From Sphingomonadaceae bacterium (GTDB lineage Bacteria > Pseudomonadota > Alphaproteobacteria > Sphingomonadales > Sphingomonadaceae): DNA of 64,000 bases. Within the stretch, counting starts at the first letter, position 1. Each line of letters opens with the position of its first letter. The stretch lies in assembly GCA_025056155.1 (NCBI GenBank), contig JANWWL010000004.1:1-64000 (forward strand), given 5' to 3'. Positions 17,330 to 25,755 of the stretch are shown piece after piece. The notes below the pieces were generated by a model that was not told where the DNA came from, did not search any database, and saw only the letters and a list, made by a program, of their open reading frames with translations. Both the position numbers and the translations under genes were made by a program.

Positions 17330-18343
17330 ATGAGCGAGGTGCGCGATCCTGGCCTGCGCGATCCCGCCGATGCCGCCCTTCGCCCCCGGCGCCTTGCCGA
17401 GTTCGTGGGCCAGACGGCTGCCTGCCGGAACCTCGCCGTGTTCGTGGCGGCCGCCCGAGCGCGCGGCGAGGCGCTGGACCACGTGCTGCTGGCGGGCCCC
17501 CCGGGGCTGGGCAAGACGACGCTCGCGCAAATCATCGCCGCCGAACTGGGGGTGGGGTTCCGCGCCACCTCGGGCCCCGTGATCGCTCGGGCGGGCGACC
17601 TCGCAGCGCTGCTCACCGCCCTCGAGCCGCGCGACGTGCTGTTCATCGACGAGATTCATCGCTTGAGCCCGCCTGTGGAGGAGATCCTCTATCCCGCGAT
17701 GGAGGACCGAGCGCTCGACATCCTGATCGGCGAAGGCCCGGCTGCACGGTCGGTTCGGATCGAGCTTCCCCCCTTCACCTTGATCGGGGCCACGACCCGC
17801 ACGGGGCTTTTGGGCCAGCCGCTGCGCGACCGGTTCGGCATTCCCGTGCGCCTCACCTTCTACACCGAAGACGAACTGTTCCAGGTGGTGACGCGGGCCG
17901 CCCGGCTGATGGGCCTCGATCTGGCGTCCGAAGGGGCCCGGGAGATCGCCCGAAGGGCCCGCGGCACGCCGCGGATCGCCGGGCGCTTGCTGCGCCGGGT
18001 GCGCGATTTCGCCCAGGACCATCCGGGGCCCATCGACGCCCCGTTCGCGCGCGATGCGCTCGACCGGCTGGAGGTCGACCGCCTGGGCCTCGACCCGCTC
18101 GACCGTCGCTACCTGTGGCTGATGGCCGACCTGCACGGTGGCGGCCCGGTCGGTATCGAGGCCCTGGCGGCGGGCCTGGGCGAAGCGCGCGACACGCTGG
18201 AGGACGTGGTGGAGCCTTTCTTGCTCCAGCTGGGCCTGATCGCGCGGACGGCGCGCGGGCGGCTCTTGACCCCGCCCGGCTGGCGGCACTTGGGCCTGGT
18301 GCCGCCGGCCGCCCAGCCCCAGTTGCCGCTGGATCCGGACTGA
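17330..18343 (+). CDS. ruvB: Holliday junction branch migration DNA helicase RuvB
   Basis: AAA+ hexameric motor that pumps DNA through the RuvA-bound junction. The 337-aa product has Walker [10 protein letters not shown], Walker B FIDEIH, sensor 1 IGATTRTG, the arginine-finger region LRDRFGI, the C-terminal [18 protein letters not shown] lid and the winged-helix DNA-binding domain. ATG 17330 is preceded by GAAGG and gives the usual length; an in-frame GTG 15 bases upstream is less likely. Last gene of the yebC-ruvCAB unit. The tol-pal genes that often follow are absent here. Confidence 0.95.
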   Translation: MSEVRDPGLRDPADAALRPRRLAEFVGQTAACRNLAVFVAAARARGEALDHVLLAGPPGLGKTTLAQIIAAELGVGFRATSGPVIARAGDLAALLTALEPRDVLFIDEIHRLSPPVEEILYPAMEDRALDILIGEGPAARSVRIELPPFTLIGATTRTGLLGQPLRDRFGIPVRLTFYTEDELFQVVTRAARLMGLDLASEGAREIARRARGTPRIAGRLLRRVRDFAQDHPGPIDAPFARDALDRLEVDRLGLDPLDRRYLWLMADLHGGGPVGIEALAAGLGEARDTLEDVVEPFLLQLGLIARTARGRLLTPPGWRHLGLVPPAAQPQLPLDPD

Positions 18344-18520
18344 AGGGGCCTCGCCCCTCGGGCCACGGCATTTGGGCGGCAGCGCGCCTTGGCCGGGCCG
18401 AGCGCACGGCCCCGCCCGGCGATCGGCCCGCCCCGCGGGCTGGCGACCGGGGATGGTGTGGCGCACGCGCTCGGGCGTTACGGCCCTGCCCCCGCGCCGG
18501 CGGGACATTCAGCCGCCACC

Positions 18521-18596
18521 CGCCTGCCTTGGGCCGCGCCCGCCTCGGCAACCCCCGACCTGGGCCACCCACGCCTGCCTTGGGCCGCGCCCGCCT
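18521..18596. repeat. 25-bp direct repeat, two copies 51 bp apart
   Basis: CGCCTGCCTTGGGCCGCGCC and the five bases CGCCT that follow it occur identically at 18521-18545 and 18572-18596. The 26-base spacer is unrelated to the unit. A third copy is not seen in the window. Confidence 0.75.
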
Positions 18597-18628
18597 GCGG
18601 GCCGCGCCGCCGGGCCGCTCCCGCTTCG

Positions 18629-18723
18629 CCCGCGCGGCGCTCGCGCTCCCCGACCCCGCCTCCGGGGCCTCCGCGCCCGCGCGGCGCTCGCGCCCCCTGA
18701 GCCCCGCCCACGGGGCCTCCGCG
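18629..18723. repeat. Tandem ~47-bp imperfect repeat
   Basis: Two adjacent copies (18629-18675 and 18676-18723) each open with CCCGCGCGGCGCTCGCGC and close with GGGGCCTCCGCG. The centres differ by a few substitutions and one insertion. The opening part is nearly self-complementary, so each copy could form a hairpin. Confidence 0.7.
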
Positions 18724-18877
18724 TGGGATGACGCCGTCAGAGGCTGCGTCTTCCCCCTTCACCCCCGCCCGAGCCTCCGCCCTTCGAGGCCCGCCCAGAA
18801 GCCTGGGCCTGGCGGCTCGCCCCCCGCCCGAGGGCCGCCACGGCGGGGTGGGCCACGCCCCGGCCGGGTGCGGAAGG

Positions 18878-19243
18878 TCAGCTCCGCGCCAGGTCGGCCA
18901 CCACTTCCTCGATGGGCGGCTCCAGTTCTTCGAGCGCCTCCATGTCCTGCTGCACGCCGCGTAGGATTCGGGCCACGTAGGCGCGCATCATCAGGCCGCG
19001 TTCTTCGCCGGCCGCGCGGTCGGGGGCGTAGCGCTCGATGTCGGCGCGCGCGAGCGTGCCCTTCGCCTCCAGCAGGCGCTCGACGGTGTCCAGCCGTTCA
19101 CGCACCACCGCCAGTTCGCCCGCCACCGCCATCAGGATCGAGAGCATCCGATCCAGGGCCGGATCGTCGAAATAGGCCGGCCGCTTGCCCTTGGCCTTCC
19201 GGTTCGCTCCCAGGATGGGGTCCAGCCGCGTCGCATCGTCCAT
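18878..19243 (-). CDS. Conserved hypothetical protein, helical
   Basis: A 121-aa protein that I recognise only as a type of conserved unknown found in sphingomonads. Visible features are a basic N-terminus (ANRKAKGKRPAYF), a hydrophobic helix (LDRMLSILMAVAGELAVV) followed by a heptad-like segment RERLDTVERLLEAKG, and an acidic C-terminus. It looks like a small cytosolic coiled-coil protein with no enzyme motif. It starts 34 bases after the methyltransferase stop on the same strand and is the last gene of the operon that begins with the TonB receptor at 25279. Confidence 0.7.
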   Translation of the reverse strand: MDDATRLDPILGANRKAKGKRPAYFDDPALDRMLSILMAVAGELAVVRERLDTVERLLEAKGTLARADIERYAPDRAAGEERGLMMRAYVARILRGVQQDMEALEELEPPIEEVVADLARS

Positions 19244-19277
19244 GCCCGCCTCCGTCGTGGCGCCCGAAGCGTGGGCC

Positions 19278-20498
19278 CTAGGCCGCCTGCCGCGCCTCGG
19301 CCGCGGGTTTCCAGGCGCCGTAGGCGTCCCAAGCGGCCGCACGGCCATGATCCTCGCCTTCGCCCGTGCGCGCCTCGGGGAAGACCGAGGTGTCGACGAC
19401 GGCCTTGAGGCGCGCCGTGAACTGGCCCGCCCGCGGCAGGCCAGCCGCCTCCATGATGGCCGGCACGTCGAGCGCGTGCATCGCCGACCAGAAGGGTTCG
19501 TTGTTGTTGAACGCATCCCAGTCGCGCAAGGCCTGTTCCAGAAGCGGCATGGCATCCGTGTAGGCCGGCTGCTCCAGGTGCAGCATCAGCCCGCCCGGGG
19601 CCAGCACGCGGGCCCCTTCCGCGATGATCCGGGGCAGCGCCCGGCCCGACAGTTCGTGCAGGAACATGGTGGTCTGCACCCAGTCGAAGAAGCCGTCGGG
19701 GAAGCGCGACAGGTCCTCGGCGTTCATCTGCACGAAGCGGATGTTCGTCACCCCCAGCGCCCGGGCGCGGGCGTGGCCGTAGCGCAGCACGGGAGCGGCG
19801 GTGTCGATGGCCCACACGTCGGCGTCGGGGAAGGCCTGGGCGATGGGCACGGCATTGTGGCCGATGGTGGCCCCCACGTCCAGGATGCGGCGGGGCCGCC
19901 AGCCAGGCCGGGTCTCCTTCACCCAGCGCACGATGGCCTGCCCTCCGCCGTCGGAGAGGGCGCCCAGCGCTCCGCCCGTGGTGGCGAACAGGCCGCAGTC
20001 GTAGTTGGCCCCGGCCGAGACGTCGCCCGGGAACAGCTCGCCGTGATAGGAGCCCGGCATGCAATGGATGTCGACCGCGGCCTGATAGCGCGGCGTGGTC
20101 ACCTCAGGATCGAGTTCCAGTGTCGGCTGGTCGCGATTGAAGGCGGCCGCTCGCTCGGCCAGGTCCCGGGCCTGGCGCAGCACGATCGACAGCCCGTTCT
20201 GCTGGCGCATCTCCATCGAGTTGCGCCGCAGCGCACTCCAGAAGCGGTGGAAGGGGTCGCGGTTCAGCGCTCGGCGCACCTCGTGCCGGTCACGCGGTTC
20301 CCGCCCGTGCTCGGCCACGAAGGCCGGGCGGACGCGCCGTTCCCAGGCCAGCCGGTTGCCGGCGCCCAGGGTCTGCGACAGGTAGCGGTTGAGGTGGGCC
20401 AGGAAGTTGAACCGCGCCGCCTCGTCGTGGCGGACGTCCGGAAACATGGGATGGCGAGCGACCGCGGTGTAGGGCGGCGGGATGTCGTCGCGGGCCAT
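19278..20498 (-). CDS. Class I SAM-dependent methyltransferase
   Basis: A 406-aa protein with an N-terminal helical extension of about 190 residues (RFNFLAHLNRYLSQTLG, RRNSMEMRQQNG) followed by a Rossmann-type methyltransferase domain. Motif I is ILDVGATIGHNAVPIA, motif II has VWAIDTAAPVLRYGHARA, and motif IV/post-I has FDWVQTTMFLHELSG. ATG 20498 follows AGGAGGCGCCC, a good ribosome site. It sits between a nitrilase-like gene and a conserved unknown in an operon with an outer-membrane receptor and an MFS carrier, so a small imported molecule is a likely methyl acceptor, but this is inferred from context only. Confidence 0.82.
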   Translation of the reverse strand: MARDDIPPPYTAVARHPMFPDVRHDEAARFNFLAHLNRYLSQTLGAGNRLAWERRVRPAFVAEHGREPRDRHEVRRALNRDPFHRFWSALRRNSMEMRQQNGLSIVLRQARDLAERAAAFNRDQPTLELDPEVTTPRYQAAVDIHCMPGSYHGELFPGDVSAGANYDCGLFATTGGALGALSDGGGQAIVRWVKETRPGWRPRRILDVGATIGHNAVPIAQAFPDADVWAIDTAAPVLRYGHARARALGVTNIRFVQMNAEDLSRFPDGFFDWVQTTMFLHELSGRALPRIIAEGARVLAPGGLMLHLEQPAYTDAMPLLEQALRDWDAFNNNEPFWSAMHALDVPAIMEAAGLPRAGQFTARLKAVVDTSVFPEARTGEGEDHGRAAAWDAYGAWKPAAEARQAA

Positions 20499-20517
20499 GG
20501 GGCGCCTCCTCGCAGTC

Positions 20518-21561
20518 CTAGATCCGGCCCTGCGCTTCGAGCCGAGCGATCGCCGCCCGCAGCGTCTCCACGGCGTGGCCGCGGTCGGGACGGCGCAGCT
20601 CGTCACCCGCCAACAGGGAATCCGGCGGCAGGACGGTGCCGGCGTAAATCTCCCGGAACGGCTCCAAGCGCAAGCGGGCCAGGTGGTTCGTCATGCCGGC
20701 GCGTCGCCTTCGGGCGCGCAGCGCCTCGACGTCGAGCACGGCGGCAGCGTTCGCGTTGGCGCCGGGAGGCGCCTCGGCCAGTACGCGGCCGTCGGGATCG
20801 ACGACGGCCGAGTTGCCGTCGGCTCCGGCGCCTGCGAGCCCGCCGCCGCGGATCCCGGCCGTGTTGGCCGAGACGACGTAGGCCAGGTTCTCGATCGCGC
20901 GGGCCCGGCGGGCGATGTGCTTGGCCGTGGGCTGAAGGCTGCCCAGCTCGGACGAGGAGTGGACCAGGATTTCCGCCCCCCTTAGCGCCAGCGCCCGGGC
21001 GACTTCGGGGATGAGGATCTCCTCCGAAGCGATGGCCCCGATGCGGCCGATGGCGGTGTCGGCCACGGGGAAGATCCGTTCCACCCCGCGGGCGGCGTAG
21101 CGGCGCCAGACGTCGTGCGGGGAGGCGGTGTAGAGCGAATGCAGCCGCCGGTAGCGCAGCACGACCTCGCCGGACGGCGCGACGAGGATCGAGGCCTGGA
21201 AGTGAAGGCCCGGGAATTCGGGATCCGTTTCGTAGGCGTTGGCGGCCAGATGCACCCCCAGCCGGCGGGCCACCAGCCCCAAGGCGGCGTATTCCGGCCC
21301 GTCGGGGGCGAACGCCGCCCGCGCGGCGAAATCGGGCGTTCGGCCGGAATCGTACCCCGTGAACAGATACTCGGGCAGCACCACGAGCCCCACGGCGACC
21401 CCGTGGAACCGCTCGAGGAACCCTCGGGCCGAGGCGATCTCGCCCTCGAGCTCGGCGATCCGCGCCTGCACCCGCGCGCGGGCTTCCGCCGCGTCGGCGG
21501 CCGCCTCCACGCTGAGGGCCGGCACCTGCAGCGCCACGGCGAGGAAGGGCTCGATCCTCAT
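20518..21561 (-). CDS. Carbon-nitrogen hydrolase family protein with altered catalytic residues
   Basis: The 347-aa product has the nitrilase-superfamily fold pattern: Glu64 in VVLPEYLFTGY (first catalytic residue) and the GAEILVHSSSE segment that follows the nucleophile elbow. At the nucleophile, however, the sequence is GAIASEEILIPE with Ser179 where active members have Cys. At the catalytic Lys position the sequence is RYRRLHS, with Arg in place of Lys. Hydrolysis by the usual Cys-thioester path is therefore doubtful. It may be a binding or regulatory homologue, or a variant chemistry. ATG 21561 overlaps the MFS stop (ATGA). It lies in the TonB receptor/MFS/methyltransferase operon. Confidence 0.75.
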   Translation of the reverse strand: MRIEPFLAVALQVPALSVEAAADAAEARARVQARIAELEGEIASARGFLERFHGVAVGLVVLPEYLFTGYDSGRTPDFAARAAFAPDGPEYAALGLVARRLGVHLAANAYETDPEFPGLHFQASILVAPSGEVVLRYRRLHSLYTASPHDVWRRYAARGVERIFPVADTAIGRIGAIASEEILIPEVARALALRGAEILVHSSSELGSLQPTAKHIARRARAIENLAYVVSANTAGIRGGGLAGAGADGNSAVVDPDGRVLAEAPPGANANAAAVLDVEALRARRRRAGMTNHLARLRLEPFREIYAGTVLPPDSLLAGDELRRPDRGHAVETLRAAIARLEAQGRI

Positions 21562-22745
21562 GCCGCGGCCTCGGCTGGGCGCAGGACGGGATAGCGTCCC
21601 AGGGTGAGGAGCAGCAGGGCACCCAGCACGAAGAGCCCGCTGGCCGCGATCAGCATGGGTTCGTAGGTGCCGGCCAGGTCGCGCACGCGGCCGTAGAGGG
21701 CGGGCGAGATGGCCGACGACAGGCCGAAGGCCATGTAGAGCGCGCCATAGATGCGGCCGTAGTGCGCCATCCCGAAGTAGCGGCTGGCGAGATAGGCGAT
21801 GAGGTCGGACTCCGCGCCGGCCGCGAACCCCAACAGGAAGGCCGCGCCGGCGATGGCCGCGAAACCGGGGGAGGTGCCGGCCAGCGTCAGGGCCGCGGCG
21901 GCCGGCAGGCACAGGATGGGCAGGCAGACGGCGGGCGCCCAGAAGCGGTCGAGCAGATAGCCCGTGACGACGCGGCCGGCCAGGATGGCCAGGGCCAGCA
22001 CCTGCATCACCCGCGCCGCCTCCGGCGGGGTGAGCCCGTTGAGGCGGGCGATTTCCGGCATGTGGATGTGCGCCCCCCCGTAGGCCAGTGCGACGAGGAA
22101 GATCGAGGCGAAGATCGTCCAGAAGCGCCGGTCGCGAAAGGCTTCGGCCGGGCGCACCCCGGCGGCGGGGATGGGGGCGTCGGCCGCGACCGGTGCGCGG
22201 GGTTCGCGCACCAAGGCGAGCACGAGCGGCAGGCCGACCAGGAGCGGCAGGCCCGCCACCACGACGTGGGCCATCCGCCAGCCGTGCGCGCCGATCGCCC
22301 AGGTGACGAGGGGGGGAAGGACCAATGCCGCCAGACTGGAGCCCAGGAGCATGAGCCCCAAGGCCAGGCCCCGATGCGTGACGAACCAGAGGTTGACGAT
22401 CCGCGAGAACGTGACGGGGGTGGAGCCGATGCCGACCAGCCCGACGAGCACCCAGACCGCATAGAAGGACCAGAGCGACGGCCCCACGAGCGCGAACGCC
22501 GCGAACGAGAGGCCGAAGAGAAGGAGCGAGGCGATCGCCACGCGCCGGGCGCCGAACCGGTCGGCCCAGCCGCCGAACACCGGGGCGAGCGCGGAGGCCA
22601 GGACGCCGAAGATCGTGATGCCGAGCGACATGGCCCCGAAGCTCCAGCCGAACTCGCGGGCCATGTGCGGCATCATGAAGCCGATGGTGTTGTAGGGCAC
22701 GGGCGAGGCCCCCGTCGCATTGCCGGCAAGGCAACCCAACAGCAC
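21558..22745 (-). CDS. MFS transporter
   Basis: An inner-membrane carrier of about 395 aa and 12 predicted helices. MFS signatures are GGWADRFGARRV after helix 2 and the NLWFVTHRGLALGLMLLG stretch at helix 5. The general pattern resembles monocarboxylate/oxalate-type MFS proteins. The start is uncertain: no ATG or strong Shine-Dalgarno is available between the TonB receptor stop and the first helix, and GTG 22745 is the best in-frame choice. It is coupled to the nitrilase-like gene by ATGA and would carry the ligand of the receptor across the inner membrane. Confidence 0.82.
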   Translation of the reverse strand: MLLGCLAGNATGASPVPYNTIGFMMPHMAREFGWSFGAMSLGITIFGVLASALAPVFGGWADRFGARRVAIASLLLFGLSFAAFALVGPSLWSFYAVWVLVGLVGIGSTPVTFSRIVNLWFVTHRGLALGLMLLGSSLAALVLPPLVTWAIGAHGWRMAHVVVAGLPLLVGLPLVLALVREPRAPVAADAPIPAAGVRPAEAFRDRRFWTIFASIFLVALAYGGAHIHMPEIARLNGLTPPEAARVMQVLALAILAGRVVTGYLLDRFWAPAVCLPILCLPAAAALTLAGTSPGFAAIAGAAFLLGFAAGAESDLIAYLASRYFGMAHYGRIYGALYMAFGLSSAISPALYGRVRDLAGTYEPMLIAASGLFVLGALLLLTLGRYPVLRPAEAAA

Positions 22746-22798
22746 GGGCCAGCCGGCGCGGAACTCCCCACGCCCGCGCTCGGAGGCGCGCCCGGCGG

Positions 22799-25279
22799 TC
22801 AGAACCGATACCGCGCGCGGACGAGCCAGGTCCGCGGCATGTTGAGATAGCTGTGGTTGGCGAGGTTCGAGAGCACCATCTCGGCGTCCGTGCAGTTGTC
22901 GCACTCGACGGCCAGCAGCCAACGGCCGTCCCCCGAGCGGATGGACAGGCCCGCCGAAACGAGCCAGGTGGCTTCGGAGAACGACCCCTGGATGAACTCG
23001 CCGCCGAAGGGGTTGGCGGGATAGACGACCCCGCCCGGCGCCGTGACGGGGCCTCGGTAGAGGCTGGCGTTCGACGTGCCGGTTTCCACATCCGAACGCC
23101 AGGTGACGTTGATGGCCGGCGCCACGATCCAACCTTTGAGCCCCAGCGGCAGGTCCCACGTGCCGCCGAAGGCCAGCGTCCAGTCGGGCGTGCGGACGGG
23201 TTCTGCGATGTCGCCGTTGGCGTCGACGATGCCCTGGGCGCAGTCGACCGCGTTGCCCGCGCCCACGCCGAGCGGGATCCGCCCGGCCGCAAGCTGGGCG
23301 CGGCAGTCGAGCTGCTGCTGGCGGATCGACTTCACGCCATAGAGGTTGGGGCTCAACGAGTCGGACACGAGGTACTTGTCCTTCTGGAAGCCCACGCTGC
23401 CGTACAGGTTGAGGCCCTCGAACGGCACGGCGGTGAGTTCGAGCTCCACCCCGCGGTTGCGATAGTCGGCGAAGTTCTGGGTGATGAAGGTGATGGCCCC
23501 CGTCTGCGGGTTCTGGAAGGCCGAGGGGGTCTGCAGGTCGGTCACCTCCAGCCAGAACAGCGTGAGGTTGGCACGCAGGCGGCGGTCGAACCATTCCGAC
23601 TTGACCCCCGCCTCGTAGCTCCAGGCGATCTCGGGGTCGAAGGGCAGGAACAGGTTGTTGGCCGTGGCCCGGGCGTTCCAGCCGCCCGACTTGAAGCCCT
23701 TGGTCGCGCTCGCGAAGGCCAGAAGATCGGGGGTGGCCTGCCAATTCAGGGCAAAGCGCGGCGTCCATTGGGCCGTGCGCTGCCGGTCGGGGATGGGCAC
23801 GCCGTTCAGCGCCACCAGGCTGCCGCCCAGGCAGAAGGCGGGCGGGTTGGGTACCTGGCACGCGGCGCGGTTGTCGCGCACCTTGAACGTCTTGGTTTCG
23901 CGCGTCCAGCGGATGCCCGCCGTGAAGGTGAGGGCTTGCGTGACCTTCGCGTCGGCCTGCGCGTAGAAGGCGGTGGCGTTGGTGTCGTTCGACATCGTGC
24001 GATCGGCCAGGAGCAGCGGCAGGCCCGTGGGCGTGCCGATGTCCACCGTGAACAGGTCGGCGAAGTCGGTGCGGTTCCGCTCCTGGAACAGGTAGAGGCC
24101 GGCCACGTAATCCAGGAACCCGCCGAACAGCCGCCCATCGAGTTTCACCTCCTGGCTGAATTGACGGTGCCGGCCGTCGTTCAGGATGGCGAAGCCGCCG
24201 TTCGGAAAGCCGCGCACCGGCGGGAAGGGGAGAGCGGCGTTGGGCAGCGCCCGGCCGTCCGCGAAGTCGAGGCCGAAGTCCTGCTGCAGGTCGATGCCGC
24301 CCGTGATCACGCTCAGGCGATGGTTGTCGCCCACCCACTCGAGGTTCGACGCGATGAGCAGCATGTCGACTTCGTTCCCGAGCCCGAAGCCGGCCTTGCG
24401 CCCCGTGATCGTCTGGGCGTAGCGGCCGCCGGGCGGTCCGTCCTTGCGCATCCCGATGGTGAGGAACCGCCCGGCGCAGTTGGTGGGATTGCGCGGGTCG
24501 CAGTCGAAGTTGAGCAGGTTCTCCCCGTCGGTTTCCATCCAGCTGGCCGACAGGTTCCACTTCAACCGGTCGGTGAGCTTGAGCTGCGCCGCCCCCCTCA
24601 GGCCCAGCATGTCGTTGTCGTTGGTGCGCTCGCCGGTCGTCGTGTTGATGGCGTAGCCGCGGTCGTCGTTCCAGTAGCCCGACAGCTTCACCTGCAGCCG
24701 CTCCGCCAGCGGCAGGTCGACCGAAGCGCGCACCAGCTTGCGCGTATAGGCCCCGTAGCCGGCCTCGACGAAGCCCGTGAACTCCTCCGCCGGACGCTTG
24801 AGCACGATGTTGACCGCCCCGCCGGTCGTGTTCCGGCCGAACAGCGTGCCCTGGGGACCGCGCAGCACCTCGATGCGGTCGAGGTCGAAGAACCCGAAGT
24901 TGTTGCCGTTCTGCCGCGAGATGTAGATTTCATCGACATAGGTGCCGACAGGAGGATCGAAGGTGGCGATGGTCTCGGTGTTGCCCAGACCGCGCAGGAA
25001 ATACACGTTGGCCGACCCCAGCCCGGTGTTGTTCGACCCGAACATGTTCGGGATAAAGTTGATGAGCTGAAGGGTAGTTTGGATCACTCGGGTCTCGAGC
25101 GCGTCGGCCGACAGGGCGGTGACCGACAGCGGAACCTGCTGGAGCGATTCCTCACGGCGCTGGGCCGTCACGACGATATCGGACAACCCGGCCGGTTCGG
25201 CCGCCTGCCCCTGTGCCCAGGCCGCCCCCCCGGTCATCGCCAACCCCGCCACGCCCACGAGCCACCGCCACGTCCGCAT
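22799..25279 (-). CDS. TonB-dependent outer-membrane receptor
   Basis: A ligand-gated beta-barrel of 826 aa that imports a scarce or bulky compound using TonB energy. Order: signal peptide ending AAWAQ, plug domain with IVVTAQRREESLQQVPLSV, FLRGLGN and the RIEVLRGPQGTLFGRNTTGG signature, then a long series of amphipathic beta strands and a terminal strand ending in aromatic RARYRF. The barrel contains pairs of Cys (DCDPRNPTNC, ECDNC) that may stabilise outer loops. ATG 25279 follows GGAGAAGGGG. It is the first gene of the operon running to 18878; a 14-bp palindrome lies 83 bases upstream. Ligand unknown. Confidence 0.92.
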   Translation of the reverse strand: MRTWRWLVGVAGLAMTGGAAWAQGQAAEPAGLSDIVVTAQRREESLQQVPLSVTALSADALETRVIQTTLQLINFIPNMFGSNNTGLGSANVYFLRGLGNTETIATFDPPVGTYVDEIYISRQNGNNFGFFDLDRIEVLRGPQGTLFGRNTTGGAVNIVLKRPAEEFTGFVEAGYGAYTRKLVRASVDLPLAERLQVKLSGYWNDDRGYAINTTTGERTNDNDMLGLRGAAQLKLTDRLKWNLSASWMETDGENLLNFDCDPRNPTNCAGRFLTIGMRKDGPPGGRYAQTITGRKAGFGLGNEVDMLLIASNLEWVGDNHRLSVITGGIDLQQDFGLDFADGRALPNAALPFPPVRGFPNGGFAILNDGRHRQFSQEVKLDGRLFGGFLDYVAGLYLFQERNRTDFADLFTVDIGTPTGLPLLLADRTMSNDTNATAFYAQADAKVTQALTFTAGIRWTRETKTFKVRDNRAACQVPNPPAFCLGGSLVALNGVPIPDRQRTAQWTPRFALNWQATPDLLAFASATKGFKSGGWNARATANNLFLPFDPEIAWSYEAGVKSEWFDRRLRANLTLFWLEVTDLQTPSAFQNPQTGAITFITQNFADYRNRGVELELTAVPFEGLNLYGSVGFQKDKYLVSDSLSPNLYGVKSIRQQQLDCRAQLAAGRIPLGVGAGNAVDCAQGIVDANGDIAEPVRTPDWTLAFGGTWDLPLGLKGWIVAPAINVTWRSDVETGTSNASLYRGPVTAPGGVVYPANPFGGEFIQGSFSEATWLVSAGLSIRSGDGRWLLAVECDNCTDAEMVLSNLANHSYLNMPRTWLVRARYRF

Positions 25280-25361
25280 CGCCCCTTCTCCCTGACCCAG
25301 GCCGCCGTCGCGGCCGGCCCTCACGGCACCTGTGCTGTCGCGCGCCGTTCCCCGGCGTCCT

Positions 25362-25375
25362 GTTGTCCGGACAAC
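25362..25375 (-). promoter_or_regulatory. 14-bp perfect palindrome upstream of the TonB receptor operon
   Basis: GTTGTCCGGACAAC lies between the divergent TonB receptor and DUF1330 genes. Its TTGTC-GACAA core resembles operators bound by FadR-subfamily GntR regulators. No gntR-type gene is in the window, so the regulator would act in trans. This is inferred from form and place only. Confidence 0.4.
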
Positions 25376-25446
25376 TTTACATGTCCGCGCTCGCCCGCCA
25401 AGGGGCGATCCGCACGATCGGGCGCGGTTTCGGCACGAGGTGCGGC

Positions 25447-25755
25447 ATGGAGGACACGCGCAAGGCGTATCTGGTGGTCACGGCCGTCGTTCGCGATCCC
25501 ATGGCAATGGTCGCCTACAATCGGGCGCTTGCGGCATCGGGCCTCTACGCCCGCCACGGGGGTCGCTACCTGGTCCGGGGCCGCCCCGTCGTCGAGCTCG
25601 AGGCGTGGGACGGGCGGGCGGTGGTGGTGGCCGAGTTCCCCAGCCGGGCAGCGGCCGAGGCCTTCTGGGCCGAGCCCGAGTATCAGGAGCGAATCAAGCC
25701 CTTGAGGAAGGACGCCGGTGACTTTCACGTGGCCATCTTCGAGGCGGCTCAGTGA
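25447..25755 (+). CDS. DUF1330 domain-containing protein
   Basis: A 102-aa protein with the dimeric alpha/beta-barrel pattern of DUF1330: AYLVVTAVVRDP, YNRALAASGLYARHGGRYLVRG, VVVAEFPSRAAAEAFW. Family function is not known; the fold is shared with small monooxygenase-like proteins. The start is ATG 25447. Its stop overlaps the GTG of a membrane protein gene (GTGA), so both are one unit, divergent from the TonB receptor operon. Confidence 0.85.
   Translation: MEDTRKAYLVVTAVVRDPMAMVAYNRALAASGLYARHGGRYLVRGRPVVELEAWDGRAVVVAEFPSRAAAEAFWAEPEYQERIKPLRKDAGDFHVAIFEAAQ

Larger units (their letters stand above)
18344..18877. other. Repeat-rich gap after ruvB
   Basis: No gene is supported. Both flanking genes end here. 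The tract is extremely C+G-rich and contains two families of short direct repeats (listed separately) between about 18520 and 18725. Open frames are long only because of base composition. Confidence 0.55.

Noticed and set aside
18521-18723. CRISPR-like repeat array
   Set aside because: Only two copies of each unit, different units, unequal spacing and no cas genes in the window.
22853-25705. Very long plus-strand open frame across the first TonB receptor
   Set aside because: Antisense shadow of the receptor; the receptor frame has a signal peptide, plug motifs and terminal aromatic strand, while this frame has none.
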